Source: Dichotomocladium elegans
Lineage: Eukaryota > Mucoromycota > Mucoromycetes > Mucorales > Lichtheimiaceae
Direction: 5' to 3'
DNA: 64,000 nt
Assembly (NCBI GenBank): GCA_025716815.1
Contig: JAIXMN010000011.1
Coordinates: 1 to 64,000, forward strand
Shown here: positions 35,884 to 46,426 of the stretch, piece after piece
How the letters are laid out: each line of letters begins with the position of its first letter
Position numbering within the stretch: position 1 is the stretch's first letter
Notes under the pieces: generated by a model
What the model was told of the DNA's origin: nothing
Seen by the model: only the letters and a program-made list of their open reading frames with translations
Databases searched by the model: none
Program-made: the position numbers and the translations under genes

Positions 35884-37620
35884 CGAGCATCGCGCGCGGC
35901 GAATTCGAGGTCTTTATATACTTTTTCGGTAAAACACTTTCTCCGGCCTGTCGAGATTTTCACCCCAACAACCGCCACCATTACAAACTCCATTACGACT
36001 CCCGCAACCACCACCAACACTTCTAACGTGCCTGACAGCAGCACCACGGCTCCCAACACACGTGCAAAGCGTAGGCATTCACTTGTGCCACGTGCAACAA
36101 AGATCCCAGGCCCACCACAGCCGGTGAAAAAGCGAATGATGCAACCTTCACCAATGCGCCAGGACGCTATCACTTCTGAGATAGAGGCATCATTGGCGAC
36201 ACGGATCAGCGATAACCTGGCCTCCCCGCAAGCGACATCCCCTGTGGATCAGCCATTTGATAAATTAATACAGGAAATGCAAGCAAATGACACACCCATC
36301 GCAACTCCAGTGGAGGTGCCACACTCAATTAACTTGTTTAATTGGGTGCAAACTGTACAACGGCAGCTCTCAGAGATGAAACATCAACTTGCCGAACAGA
36401 AGCAGCTGGTGTCTGCCCATGACAACATGATGGGCCAATTGCAAGAACTCCTCACTGAGCAAGATCAACTCAAAGCAGCCCTTGCTCAGGAACAAGCGAT
36501 TGCGGCAGAACTCCGTCAAGAACTAGACGCATTGCGTAACCCCACCTCGCAGCAGCCATACACCCCAACGCAAGAAGGTAGCATCATGCCAGAACGCCCA
36601 TCTGTGGTGGTGCATTTCATGGACGCAGTAGCTATCCCAGGCACCTCTACCATGGATTCGCAGCATCGTCCTGCCAATCTTACCAATGCCACACCGCAAA
36701 AGAATTCCCCGACTACCTGGGCTTCTGTTGCAAAAAAGCACATGCCTCCATCTCGCGCCCAACGTCGTCGCCAACGCGTCGATCAACCAACCGAAGGTAT
36801 GAGAAACTGGGCTAGCCGCTGCTTCGCACCGGCAGCAGTTGATGGCAATCGGGGGTACGCGATGCTGTATCTCTCATCCCCTCGTCGAACGCAACACAGC
36901 GAGGTCAGAAGGGCGCTTGCAATCCTTGGTGTACCTCAAGGGCGCATCATAGACGTGCATTTTCCCGTGCGCGGTGTTACCAGCTTGCTGGTACACTCCT
37001 CCTTCGTCAACGAGCTTAAAGAGAAGCTCGCGCAGGCTAAAATAACGTTGATCGATTTTGATCCCGTTGCAGCTAATACAGGATTTTCAAGAAGAACTTT
37101 GCCACAAATTTTACTTGTTCGTATAGACAGTCTAGGTTTTTCGTTTTTTTTGCTTCAAAATCGAATACAAATTTTAGTATTTCGTTTCTCTTCTTCCTTC
37201 GAAATTAGAATGAAACATAAATGGTTGGCCTCCCAAAACTATTCTGGTGTAAAAAGAGGAGAAGGAAGACTCATCTATAGCCTTGATTGAAATGTTCTTG
37301 CTGCTATTGCCTTTTAATTTGACAAAAGGGTGGCAAAGAAATACTAAAATTTGTATTCGAATTTGAAGCAAAAAAAAACGAAAAACCTAGACCGTCTATA
37401 TGAACAACTAAAATTTGTGGCAAAGTTCTTCTTGAAAATCCTGTACTTAGCATCTAACTGAACTGGATTGTTAAACACTATAGAATGGGACCTCAACAGC
37501 AGCCGCTTAACGCGCAGACGCATTAATGATGACGATGGAGAGGAATCAAATAGCCAGAGTAGTAGTGATAGTGATTCAGATAGTGACTTTGTAGAATCTG
37601 ATGACTAGTTCTATTAGCTA
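35884..37620 (+). pseudogene. ORF1-like repeat protein gene, interrupted by a MITE
   Basis: An open frame runs from inside the LTR of E to the MITE. The first ATG outside the LTR is at 36136 (MMQPSPMRQ). The protein has a Thr/Pro-rich basic start and a Gln/Glu-rich coiled coil (about 36370-36540). A TWASVAKKH motif with an Arg cluster follows, then a folded-looking C-terminal part (WASRCFAPAAVDGNRGYAMLY). Without the MITE at 37079 the frame ends five bases later at TAG (37448-37450). A further acidic stretch (Ser/Asp-rich, ending SDD at about 37608) is open in another frame and may be a displaced tail. The layout resembles ORF1 of a LINE-type element, but no reverse transcriptase is here and I do not recognise the family. 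Confidence 0.5.
37079..37443. mobile_element. MITE copy 3 (365 bp)
   Basis: Same termini and TA flanks (37077-37078, 37444-37445) as the copies at 10580 and 17385, with a few substitutions. An independent insertion, in the ORF1-like gene. Confidence 0.9.
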
Positions 37621-37939
37621 GGCAAAAATCAAAATTTTCTTTCGCTTAACATGCATGCATTCAACTCTACGCTATTTAAAGATGTGACTTTACTTATATA
37701 TCATGTCACGGAAATGTCATTTTCATGCAGAAAATGCATAAACAGGTATTTCGTAGTCAGATATTAGATACTGATCATTTTCAAACTGCAATAGCATATC
37801 CATTCTAAACCCCGCGTGACGCAAACTATATGTGGAGGAAGCCCAGAAAACACGCTTTTAAACGCATATTTCAGCGTCACAATAGCTCAACCTGAAATAG
37901 AGTAACACATGATTTAAAAGGTGAGTACATATCTTTACA
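37621..37939. other. No gene seen; boundary between ORF1-like repeat and truncated F
   Basis: AT-rich sequence without an open frame or repeat I can match in this window. The break where F was truncated lies near its right end. Confidence 0.5.
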
Positions 37940-38022
37940 GAGATCCCCAATAAGGCCTCTGGCACTTGCGAAGATGTTAAATCGTGCTGCATCACGTGAA
38001 GGGAATGTTGAGGGGTCAGTGT

Positions 38023-38054
38023 GCGCGCCGAAGATCCCTTCAAGCTTGACGCGC
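38023..38054 (-). promoter_or_regulatory. Hairpin around the gag stop of F
   Basis: GCGCG pairs with CGCGC and AAG with CTT across a two-base mismatch. The gag TGA lies in the loop. This is the weakest of the five hairpins, in keeping with a dead element. Confidence 0.45.
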
Positions 38055-39099
38055 TTTGCCTTTTAAATCCTGGTTGCGACAAGTACCAAACGAACGAGAT
38101 GATGGTGACGACCCAGGTTGTGAAGGACAAACACGTGAAATGTGGCCCATGCCACCGCAACGATAACACTGCTTATCATGGTGATTGTTACCAGCAGGAC
38201 GAGAACCACGGAAACGCGGAGGACCATTGTTACGCCAACTTTGTTGAAATGCATACAAAGCATCCAAGTCCATTGGGGCAACACCATTCGAGCGCAGATA
38301 CTCAGGTGTGGAGCGAGGTTGAGTGGGCTGAGGCTCTTGTGTGACGCCTGTGATACCTTGGCGGATTCTCATAGCACTCTCATACGCCAAAGCTCTTGTC
38401 TGAGCCTCTTGCAATGTGGCTGGGAAATGTGTCAATACCTGTGCCTGTACTTCAGATTGCAATCCTCTGTTGAAACGATCCAAGGCTTCTTCATCTGCCA
38501 TGGAAGGAACTAGAATACGTGCGCTCCAGAACTTCGCGACATATTCTGACACCGAGCCTGTTTGTCGCAATTCCGCAATTTGGTCGCGAGCTGCTTGTGT
38601 AGCATTGAGCGGTCGGTATTCCTTGATCAACATGGAACGAAATGTGGCCCAGCTATTGATATCATTGCCATAAAGGGTTTGCTGTTGCCACCATTCCTCA
38701 GCTTCGCCGCACAACTTCATCACCGCATATGGAACCCATTGATGTTCCTCCCAAGACGATAGTTGTAAATACCGTTCGACCATGCGCACCCAACTTTCGA
38801 CCACTCCTGCAGACCAACAACCAGAAAACGAATCAGGCTCTGGTAACCGGGGCCAAATAAAGGAAGTGCTTCTCTCCTTGTTGTCGCGCAACAACTCTTG
38901 CATGCCCATCATCAGTGTCAACATTTGCTCCTCCACTGTAGGTGCTCTTGATGCCAGGGTTGATGCTTGTGCCATAGCGTCAAAGGTAGGTTCAGTCCTT
39001 GTAACAAAATCTTCTTCTGAGTCAGAGCTGTCGTTGTCTTGAGTATGATATCTTTGAAATGCTTGTCAGTTCGTGTGTGGATCAAAATGCATCAGCTAC
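38040..39099 (-). pseudogene. Gag of F
   Basis: The ATG within the PBS opens a frame (MHFDPHTN) that meets TGA after eight codons. A frame of 311 residues starts at 38975 (MAQASTLAS). It carries the capsid signature (VESWVRMVERYLQL, AEEWWQQQTLYG), PMDLDALY and a CX2CX4HX4C knuckle (CYRCGGMGHISRVC), and ends ARQA in a hairpin. Upstream in-frame sequence (SDSEEDF) resembles the N-terminus of C, so one frameshift separates the true start from the rest. Confidence 0.82.
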
Positions 39100-39101
39100 C
39101 A
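39089..39101 (-). promoter_or_regulatory. Primer-binding site of F
   Basis: TGGTAGCTGATGC on the minus strand, two bases past the LTR, as in C, D and G. Confidence 0.72.
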
Positions 39102-39103
39102 AA

Positions 39104-39283
39104 TGTCGGTCCAAATCTGAGCTGGTAAACCAATGGCCAGAGATAGATAGACTGGTGTACTGAGTGAAGTATAGACGTAGGATAATCTTTTATTGTATCA
39201 ACATGAGGGGATATTTATATATGTTGGTTATCTATGATATCAGGGGCGCAGTTAACGAGATAGGCTTGGCAATGGTGGTGTCA
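39104..39283 (-). repeat. 5' LTR of F, probably partial (about 180 bp)
   Basis: Ends TTTGGACCGACA next to the PBS and contains TATATAAATA followed by AATAAA on the minus strand. The outer boundary is uncertain because another LTR-like unit abuts or overlaps it. Confidence 0.6.
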
Positions 39284-39664
39284 CGACCCAAAATGGGATT
39301 ATTCGAGAGCGTTCGCCCCTTACCCTGGGTACCCCTTTCACGAATGCATTTATTGTCCTGGTTGCATTAATTTTGGTCGATTGCATTTATTACTCCGTCT
39401 ACATTTATTAATTCTTCAAGTCATTGCAACGAACCTCAGTATATCCCATACGCCTCTCCCATAAGATCTAGTATAAATACCCTCGTATTTGTTATAATAA
39501 AATATCATCAGATTATCCTTCGTCATATATCATCCCTGGTCATCAGTTCTCTGTCTATCTGGTCTATCGATTCATACCTATCCTTTGTCCTGCCTCTTGG
39601 GCTCTGCCTTGTTCCTGGTAGCTATCCGAATTGGTGCATGCTGTGTGATTGGAAGTACCTAACA
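39279..39664 (+). repeat. Probable LTR of another family (I)
   Basis: TGTCACGACC...AGTACCTAACA, with a TATAAATA box near 39470 followed by AATAAAA, arranged like the LTR of C. A C-rich run (cccaccccccg) follows. There is no second copy in the window and no target duplication, so whether it is solo or part of an element is open. Confidence 0.4.
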
Positions 39665-40053
39665 CCCACCCCCCGTAGTGTAGTTCTTGTCTTGTCCTCC
39701 ATCTCTTGTCCTGTCTTGTCTTGATTCTTTTCTGTCAGGCACAATTCTGGTTAGTAGTATAGTATTGTTCTCTAGAGTAGTTCCTGATCTTTCCCTCTAC
39801 TCCATTGCCAGCATTATCACTGCCAACCCATTCTCGGTCTGTGCCTGCCTTCTGTTCTCCTGTCTTGTTCCTGCGCTACACTTTCTTGTCTGTCTGCCCT
39901 GTATCTGTGACAGGTGGCGAAGTAGAAGATGGGCTTGGTAGTGTGGTGGTGTTGGTGGGCTTTGCGTGATCGCATGTAAAAGATGATGAGGCGCAGTTTG
40001 CCAAAAGAGATTGCTCAGCCAGAGGCTGCGACGGTATCTAAGTTTGATAAAAA
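39665..40053. other. No gene seen; pyrimidine-rich stretch left of G
   Basis: Rich in tcttgtcctgtc-type repeats. It may be internal sequence of the element whose LTR is at 39279, but no coding signal supports that. Confidence 0.4.
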
Positions 40054-40304
40054 TGTCGTTATCGTATGGCTGATCAGATCAGTGGCCAGTGATAATACTT
40101 TTGATATTGCTGTGTAAAGTGATGATCCTTTATTCCTGACTACTCATGCTATATATATATATACTGCTATCAATTATTCTATGAATGATGTGGAAGACAC
40201 TAGTAAAAGAGCTTCTAGCAAATGCCATTGTCGAAGGAAGGAAAAGGAGAAGATTCTAGAAGGAGCCAGCAAAAGCTGTTATACGCAGTCACATGACTAC
40301 GACA
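40054..40304 (-). repeat. 3' LTR of G (251 bp)
   Basis: Plus-strand reading TGTCGTTATC...GACTACGACA, followed by the complement of a polypurine tract (ataccccctcccg). Confidence 0.93.
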
Positions 40305-43300
40305 ATACCCCCTCCCGAAAATCTTGGTCGTCCTCGACCAGCACTGACGCAATAGTGTTGGCAGCATCAGCAAGTTGTCTCCAGCGTGCTCTTGTAGCAG
40401 TGGGATCATACCAAGTGTCAGGGTTTCCGTCGGCCTTGTTGATATGTATTGGGCGTAGTCGATCAGTATGTACCCATGATTTATATGCTTCTCCATTCAT
40501 GCTGTGCAACTTGTATATGTCCGTGTGGAGATTTCGGTCGACAATCCTGTAAGGTCCACGCCAGTTATACTCCAAGCCCAACTTGTTTTCATGCCGTAAT
40601 AGAACAAAGTCGCCAACTGAGAATACTTGTTTCTTGGTGAGCAAATCCCATTGTGCTTTGTCTTTTTCGCGATCCTTCTGCATGCGAGATATAGCTTGTG
40701 CTCGAGCGTCACGTAATGAACGAAGTGTAGGAAGTCGGCTTAAAACAAGTGCGTTTGGATCATTGGTTGGCTCTTCAGTGATAACAGGACGTAAAGGATC
40801 TCCAGGCAATTTGGGTTCTTGACCATACACCATGAAGAATGGGCTCATTTGGGTGGTTCTGTGTTTGCGAATGCGACATGCAAACAAGGCAGTATCAAGA
40901 AAATCATCCCAGCGATGTATATCACCATGCACATACTTGCGTAACATTGACTTAAGGATGCCATTTGTGCGTTCAACCTTGCCATTGGATCGAGGGTGGA
41001 AAGCTGAAGTCAAATTGTGCTTGGTTTTGAGCCGGCCAAGATAGTGATCCAAAAACTTGCCCATGAAATTAGCGCCACGATCAGAGACAATTTCTTCGGG
41101 ACATCCAAAGCGCATCACGATTTCTTCATGAATGAACTTGGCAATAGCGTCACTAGTGGCGTCAGGAACAGCACGTGCAATAGGCCAATTTGTTGTATAG
41201 TCGACAGCAACAAGGATCCAGCGATTACCATTGGCAGTGGTAGGTAGTTCACCAATAAAATCCAGGTGCCAACGAGAGAAAGCAGGAGGAATTTCAGTCA
41301 AATGCATTGGGGAATGGTGGGTATTTCGATCAGCAACTGCAGCCAATTGGCATTGTGGACATTGAGCAAGCCATTCTTGAATATCTTCCTTCATATTGGG
41401 CCACCACCATCGTTTGCGCACTAAGTCATACATTGTAGTTATTCCGGGATGTCCAAAAGCCTTATGCAGTTCTTGTACAATATCGGCACGTCGTGAAAAC
41501 ATAGCAAAACGGACTTCTTGAAGAGTGTCATTCATCTTGACCTTGCGAAACACCATGTCGTTACGCACCACGAATTGGTCACGATGTTTGCCTAACAAGT
41601 CAGCATAAGATGGGGGCCATTTGTCTTCAGATCGCAAATAGAATTTGGGCCAATCAGATTCTTGAATTGCACGAGTTGCATAGAGATATTCTGGTTCCAT
41701 ATCCGATTCATGGGAAAGACAATGAGCACCATCACGCCGAGAAAGAATATCAGGGACATGGTTGTCTTTTCCAGGCTTGTATTGGATATCAGGATTATAC
41801 AGTTCCATTTCAGCGATCCATCGAGTCAAACGAGGTGTAGGCTTGCGTTGAGATCGGAAATACTTCAATGGGTGATGATCCGTGAACACAGTATAAGAGC
41901 GGCCTTCAATAAAACATCTCCAAGAGCGTAATGCATGCAAGATACCCAATAGCTCTCTTTCTTGTGCAGGATAATTACGTTCGGCAGGAGAAAGCTTCTT
42001 GGATTCAAAAGCCAAAGGATGCAATTCACCATCCTCACCTTCTTGTAGCAGAACAGCACCAACACCAAAATCGGACGCATCAGTTTCAATCACAAAGGGC
42101 TTGTCTGCATTAGGTGGTACCAAAATGGGCGCCTGAATCATGCGTGACTGAATCTCTTCAAATGCCGCCTGACACTTAGGTGTCCACTCAATCGAACGCG
42201 TCTTGCTTCCGGTTCCTTTTGTCAAGTCAGTCAATGGTGCAGCAATAGTTGAGAAACCACGTATGAAACGCCTGTAATGTGACGCCAAACCAACAAATTG
42301 CCTCACTTCTTGAACATTGGTGGGGATAGGCCATTCTTGGATTGCCTTTACCTTGGACTTGGATGGCAGAATGCCTTGAGCGTTCACTTGGAAACCAACA
42401 AACTCCAACTCGGTCTTGTTGAATTCGCATTTCTTGAGATTGGCGTACAACTTGTGAGCTCGTAAACGATCCAACACCATGCGCACATGCCTGAGATGTT
42501 CTTCTTTGGTACGGCTGTAGATAAGGATGTCGTCAAGGTAAACCAGAGCAAACTTGTCGAGATAATCACCAAGGACTGAATTCATCATGCGTTGGAATGT
42601 AGGTGGTGCATTAGTCAAGCCAAATGGGAGGACTTTCCACTGCCAGGCGCCGTATCTTGTATTGAATGCTGTTTTCGGAACATCTTCGGGCCGAATACGT
42701 ACTTGATGATATCCACTCTTGAGATCAATACTGGAGAAGTATCGAGCACCACCAAGTCGTTCAAGACATTCATCAATTCTTGGTAAGGGATGTGCATTGC
42801 GACGTGTTACAGCGTTAAGAGCGCGATAGTCAATACAGAGTCGCATGGAACCATCTTTCTTGCGCACAAATAGAACTGGAGCACCCCATGGAGAATTGCT
42901 TGGTTCGATCAATCCCAAAGTCTGCAGTTCAGCCAGTTGTCGTCGTAGCTCATCCAATTCAAGAGGGCTCATCTTGAAGGGATGTCGGTTGATGGGTTGA
43001 GCATCACTGGTATCGATTACATGCTCAATATCACGGTCTGGAGGTAAGCCTGGTAACTCATTCTTGAAGACATCGGCATATTCCTGAACCAAGCTGTCAA
43101 ATGTGCCATCATATTTGTCTGCCTTTCCTGCTGTATAAAATAAATACATCTCGCTGATAGCCTTGGACCTTGACAATCGTTGGATCTCGCGATGACTGAG
43201 AAGATATGCCAGATCAGGGATCTGCCGCTTACGACTTGGCGTTAAGATGTGAATATGGTTGTTTTGCTTGATTTGCCATGTGTCGTGTCGCCAATCTGGT

Positions 43301-43365
43301 ACTGGTTGTACGTGCTTGAACCAATCTCTGCCAAGAATGATATCGAATTTGGTATCAAACACATA

Positions 43366-44989
43366 CAGTGGGCGTCAAAAGTGGCCAAGTGTTTTTCAAT
43401 TTTGACTTTCATCTGTTATTTTTCCATGGAACTGTGATGTGGAGACATATGGATACATTGCTACAGTACATCGGCATACTTTCTACATAAATGTATGCTG
43501 TGAATAATGTGACGCTTTTTATGGAAGGAGATAAAGACATTCAAAGCCAGGTGGTACATTTGGCCACTTTTGATGCGCTACTCAGTTTATTGCCTAGCTG
43601 CTATTTATTGAACAACTAGTATTTTGTCCAATACCCTTTTGCCTTTATAACATCTTGGCAGCGTTGAGGCATGGTTGCTATAACTGTTTGACATTCTTCC
43701 TTGGAGATTTTATACCATGTCCTATGAGTACGCTCCCAGTGCTCAATCATGCCTGATGGTGGGGTGTCATAATCCCTGTAGAGCCTGCGTTTCAAAGTGG
43801 ACCACATGTTCTCGATGGGATTAAGGTCAGAGGATTGTGCTGGCCAGTCCATGACATCGAAATCCTGGTTTGCAAGCCATTCCTTGACAACCTTGGCTGA
43901 GTGTTTCAGATCATTATCATGCTGGAAGATCATTCTTAAGGGATCTAACCCATATTCCTCCACTGTTTTCTTGAGATCGTCCTTCAAAATGGCTAGATAG
44001 AGGTCCTTGTCAAGAACATCATCAATTTTGACGATGTAACCAGGACCCTCCCAGGTAATGCAACTCCAAAGTTTTATGTTGCCACCACCATGCTTGACTG
44101 TTTGCTGAATATGGTGTGGGAGAAGGCGTTCATGGTCGCGTTTCCATGCGTAGTACTTGCCATCAGAGCCAAAGCGGTCTATCTTTGTTTCATCAGACCA
44201 AATCACCCTAGCCCAGTCGTCAGTTGTCCAGTGAACATGGGCGGTTGCCCACTTCAATCGCGCTTTTGCATTCTTCTTGCTGAGAAATGGCTTCTTAGGA
44301 CGGACGAACGATCCTAATCCTCTCTTGTGAAGGACGCGACGCACCGTAGAAGAGCTTGCAGTAATTCCTAGATCGGTTTTCAAGGCTGTCTGTACCTGTA
44401 CTGCGTTTTCTTTACCACCAGTAGTAATTGCACGCACACAAAACGCTTCATCACGCGCAGATAACTTGGGCGGACGGCCGGTCTTTACTTTTTTCTCACT
44501 GGGATGAGTCATTTTCGCAACTCTACCAACAGTACCCCTGCTAAATCCAGTATATCGGGCAACTTCACGCTGGGAATGGCCATCAGAAAGATGTTTCTTG
44601 ATGATATCTTCGCTGGCTTTCGAGATTGGCTTCATGGGGAGAGTGTTAAGGGGATTCTTTTGGAAATAGTCCTTTGAAGATACTTGTATACAGTTCCCTA
44701 GGCTTTAGGTCTCAAATATATTGGCACAGAGCCTTTCTGGACAAGTTGTGGGTGCTTTCTGAAAACAATATATTTGCGCTTCAAAAGTGGCCAAATGTAC
44801 CATGTGTCTTTAAACAGCAATAACACATACAAAAAACAGTAACGCGGTGACCGCAAACAGGTCAGCTTCTAACAGACCGTTTCAGCTATGCTATGAATGT
44901 TTTCACATATCTATCACATGTCTAGCAGTTGTGAAAATGCATATTACGTCTAAATGTGTAAAACACTTGGCCACTTTTGATGCCCACTG
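43366..44989 (-). mobile_element. Tc1/mariner transposon in G (1624 bp)
   Basis: Outer termini CAGTGGGCGTCAAAAGTGG and complement, flanked by TA (43364-43365, 44990-44991). A second repeat pair lies about 187 bp inside each end (43553-43578 and 44776-44801), in the opposite orientation to the outer repeats and with its own flanking TA. This could be a regulatory inner binding site or a smaller Tc1 unit nested in an older shell. It contains one intact transposase gene. Confidence 0.92.
43616..44635 (-). CDS. Tc1-type DDE transposase, intact
   Basis: A 339-residue protein, the usual Tc1 length, from MKPISKASED. The N-terminus has two helix-turn-helix units (GHSQREVARYTGFSRGTVGR and VQTALKTDLGITASSSTVRR) joined by a GRPPK AT-hook-like motif that would bind the terminal repeats. 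The catalytic core has D in VIWSDETKIDRFG, D in FQHDNDLKHSA and E in SDLNPIENMWS, a DD34E arrangement. It cuts and pastes the element at TA sites in the nucleus (family knowledge). All catalytic residues are present and the frame is open, so this copy may be active. Confidence 0.94.
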   Translation of the reverse strand: MKPISKASEDIIKKHLSDGHSQREVARYTGFSRGTVGRVAKMTHPSEKKVKTGRPPKLSARDEAFCVRAITTGGKENAVQVQTALKTDLGITASSSTVRRVLHKRGLGSFVRPKKPFLSKKNAKARLKWATAHVHWTTDDWARVIWSDETKIDRFGSDGKYYAWKRDHERLLPHHIQQTVKHGGGNIKLWSCITWEGPGYIVKIDDVLDKDLYLAILKDDLKKTVEEYGLDPLRMIFQHDNDLKHSAKVVKEWLANQDFDVMDWPAQSSDLNPIENMWSTLKRRLYRDYDTPPSGMIEHWERTHRTWYKISKEECQTVIATMPQRCQDVIKAKGYWTKY

Positions 44990-45387
44990 TATGCCTTCCA
45001 TGGATGGATGTAGCCTTCAGCCATTGAGAGTTCAAAAGAAACGAGAGACTTGATCGCCATAGTATGTCCACCGGCTGTTTCGACTTCTCGTCCTTGCACC
45101 AAGTGATGTGTCATATTCTTGCAAACACGTGGAGAAATGTAGGATGTACTAGCGCCAGTATCAAGCAAGACAGTGACAGGTTTTCCATTGCAGACCATAG
45201 AATACAGAGGCAAATCCGATTCCTTTATTGTGTTCAATTCCTTCAAATGGGTTATGTCCAGCTCAAGATCAGATGTTGGCTTGTTATTTCCACAAATGGG
45301 CTCTTCGGCAAGATCAATGAGTTGTCCTTCAGGTACTTGTGCCACATTCGTTGTTGCATTGAGGGAGTTGTGCTGATTGGTTGCTAT

Positions 45388-45419
45388 GCGCGACGATGAC
45401 TCCCTTACATACGTCGCGC
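45388..45419 (-). promoter_or_regulatory. Hairpin around the gag stop of G
   Basis: GCGCGACG pairs over 8 bp with CGTCGCGC, plus two inner pairs. The gag TAA (45405-45407) is in the loop. Pol continues in the -1 frame. Confidence 0.62.
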
Positions 45420-46415
45420 TCCGTCTTTTAAAGGTTTGTCCTTATTGGGAAGTCGTTGAACAGGTCTATAGCGCCATTCACCAGGTAAATCGGAAGGGCA
45501 AGAACGTTGTAAATGACCGAGTCCTCCACAATTGTAGCAACGGGACGGTTCTTGATTCATACGATTATTGTCACGACGAGAGAATGTTCTTGGAGCACGC
45601 CAATCATTGCGCCGATATCTTGTTTGAACAGCATCGAGATCCATGTATTCAATATCGCGAGTTGGTTCAGATCTTGTCATCAATGTTGTCTTGTTGCCAG
45701 CATTCGGATGTAATGATCTTGCACCTTCATACGCAAATGCAATCTTCTCCGCTTCAGCAGTTGTTGTCGGAAATTGTGTACGCACGTAGACTTGAACATG
45801 TTCAGTCAATCCACGCACGAAACGGTCCAACGCTTCATCATCCGTCATTGTTGGAATTTCGAGCCAAATGTTGCGGAAGTCGTTCACATATTCTTCAACA
45901 GAGCCAGTTTGTTTCAAAGCGGCCAATCGATCGCGTGCGGTTTGATAAGCGTTACGAGGCTTAAATTCGTCCAACACCAGCTTGCAGAATTCATTCCAAG
46001 TGCTTGCATGATGTCCAACGATTTCTTTTGTACGCCACCAAGTGTCAGCTTCTCCTCGGAAAAGATTGATTGCATATTGGACCCGGTCGACTTCATCCAT
46101 TCCAGTAACTTCGGCATAACGTTGTACAGATCGTAGCCAGCTTTCAGCAGCATGTGTTGTTCTTGTTCCATGGTAAGTGTCGGGTTCTCGTAGCCTAGGT
46201 CTAAACATGGGTCCTTTCTGGTTCTCTTGGTTCTTAAGCAATTGCGTCAATGCCGCCAAGATAGCAGTATTCATATCTTGTCCTTGTTCTTGCATAATAA
46301 ATCGTTCTTGGTTCGTAAATGGTGGCTCGTCGTCTGATAAATCAATCGGTTCTAGTCCGGGGGTTCGGTATTCTTGAAATGCTCGGTTGTTCACAGATGG
46401 ATCATTAAAAGGCAT
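45405..46415 (-). CDS. Gag of element G, intact
   Basis: A 336-residue precursor of capsid and nucleocapsid starting at the ATG within the PBS (MPFNDPSVNN). It has the gag capsid signature (AESWLRSVQRYAEV, ADTWWRTKEIVG), YMDLDAVQ, and a CX2CX4HX4C knuckle (CYNCGGLGHLQRSC). It ends ARRM at TAA in the hairpin loop. Close in layout to C, D and F. No lesion is seen, in line with the young LTRs. Confidence 0.92.
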   Translation of the reverse strand: MPFNDPSVNNRAFQEYRTPGLEPIDLSDDEPPFTNQERFIMQEQGQDMNTAILAALTQLLKNQENQKGPMFRPRLREPDTYHGTRTTHAAESWLRSVQRYAEVTGMDEVDRVQYAINLFRGEADTWWRTKEIVGHHASTWNEFCKLVLDEFKPRNAYQTARDRLAALKQTGSVEEYVNDFRNIWLEIPTMTDDEALDRFVRGLTEHVQVYVRTQFPTTTAEAEKIAFAYEGARSLHPNAGNKTTLMTRSEPTRDIEYMDLDAVQTRYRRNDWRAPRTFSRRDNNRMNQEPSRCYNCGGLGHLQRSCPSDLPGEWRYRPVQRLPNKDKPLKDGARRM

Positions 46416-46424
46416 CAGCTACCA
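46412..46424 (-). promoter_or_regulatory. Primer-binding site of G, overlapping gag ATG
   Basis: TGGTAGCTGATGC on the minus strand, two bases past the LTR. The ATG at 46413-46415 starts gag. Confidence 0.75.
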
Positions 46425-46426
46425 AT

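Larger units (their letters stand above)
37940..39283 (-). mobile_element. Truncated Ty3/Gypsy element F (5' end only)
   Basis: The 5' LTR, PBS, gag and the first codons of pol are present on the minus strand. Homology to the start of the C pol region (SLHVMQHD...QVPEA) ends near 37940, and no RT, integrase or 3' LTR follows. The LTR end resembles that of C (GGCCATTGG...CAG), so F is a relative of C. Confidence 0.8.
40297..45384 (-). pseudogene. Pol of G (PR-RT-RH-IN), interrupted only by a Tc1 element
   Basis: In the -1 frame relative to gag; first ATG-type start at 45345 (MAQVPEG). Protease [12 protein letters not shown] precedes the Tc1 insertion at TA 43364-43365. Reading resumes at 43362 with [15 protein letters not shown] (YLDDILIYSR), RNase H (ETDASDFGVGAVLLQE), integrase HHCC (HKAFGHPGITT...CPQCQ) and D,D,E (WHLDFIGE, SDRGANFM, NGKVERTNG) follow. 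It ends after WVHTDRLRPIH at 40297, eight bases inside the LTR. The codons on the two sides of the insertion join in frame (KAY then VFDTKF). The downstream part alone is an unbroken 1021-residue frame. Confidence 0.9.

Noticed and set aside
37858..38169. 103-codon minus-strand frame as a separate gene
   Set aside because: Its middle matches the start of the C pol region, so it is the truncated pol of F and not a gene of its own.
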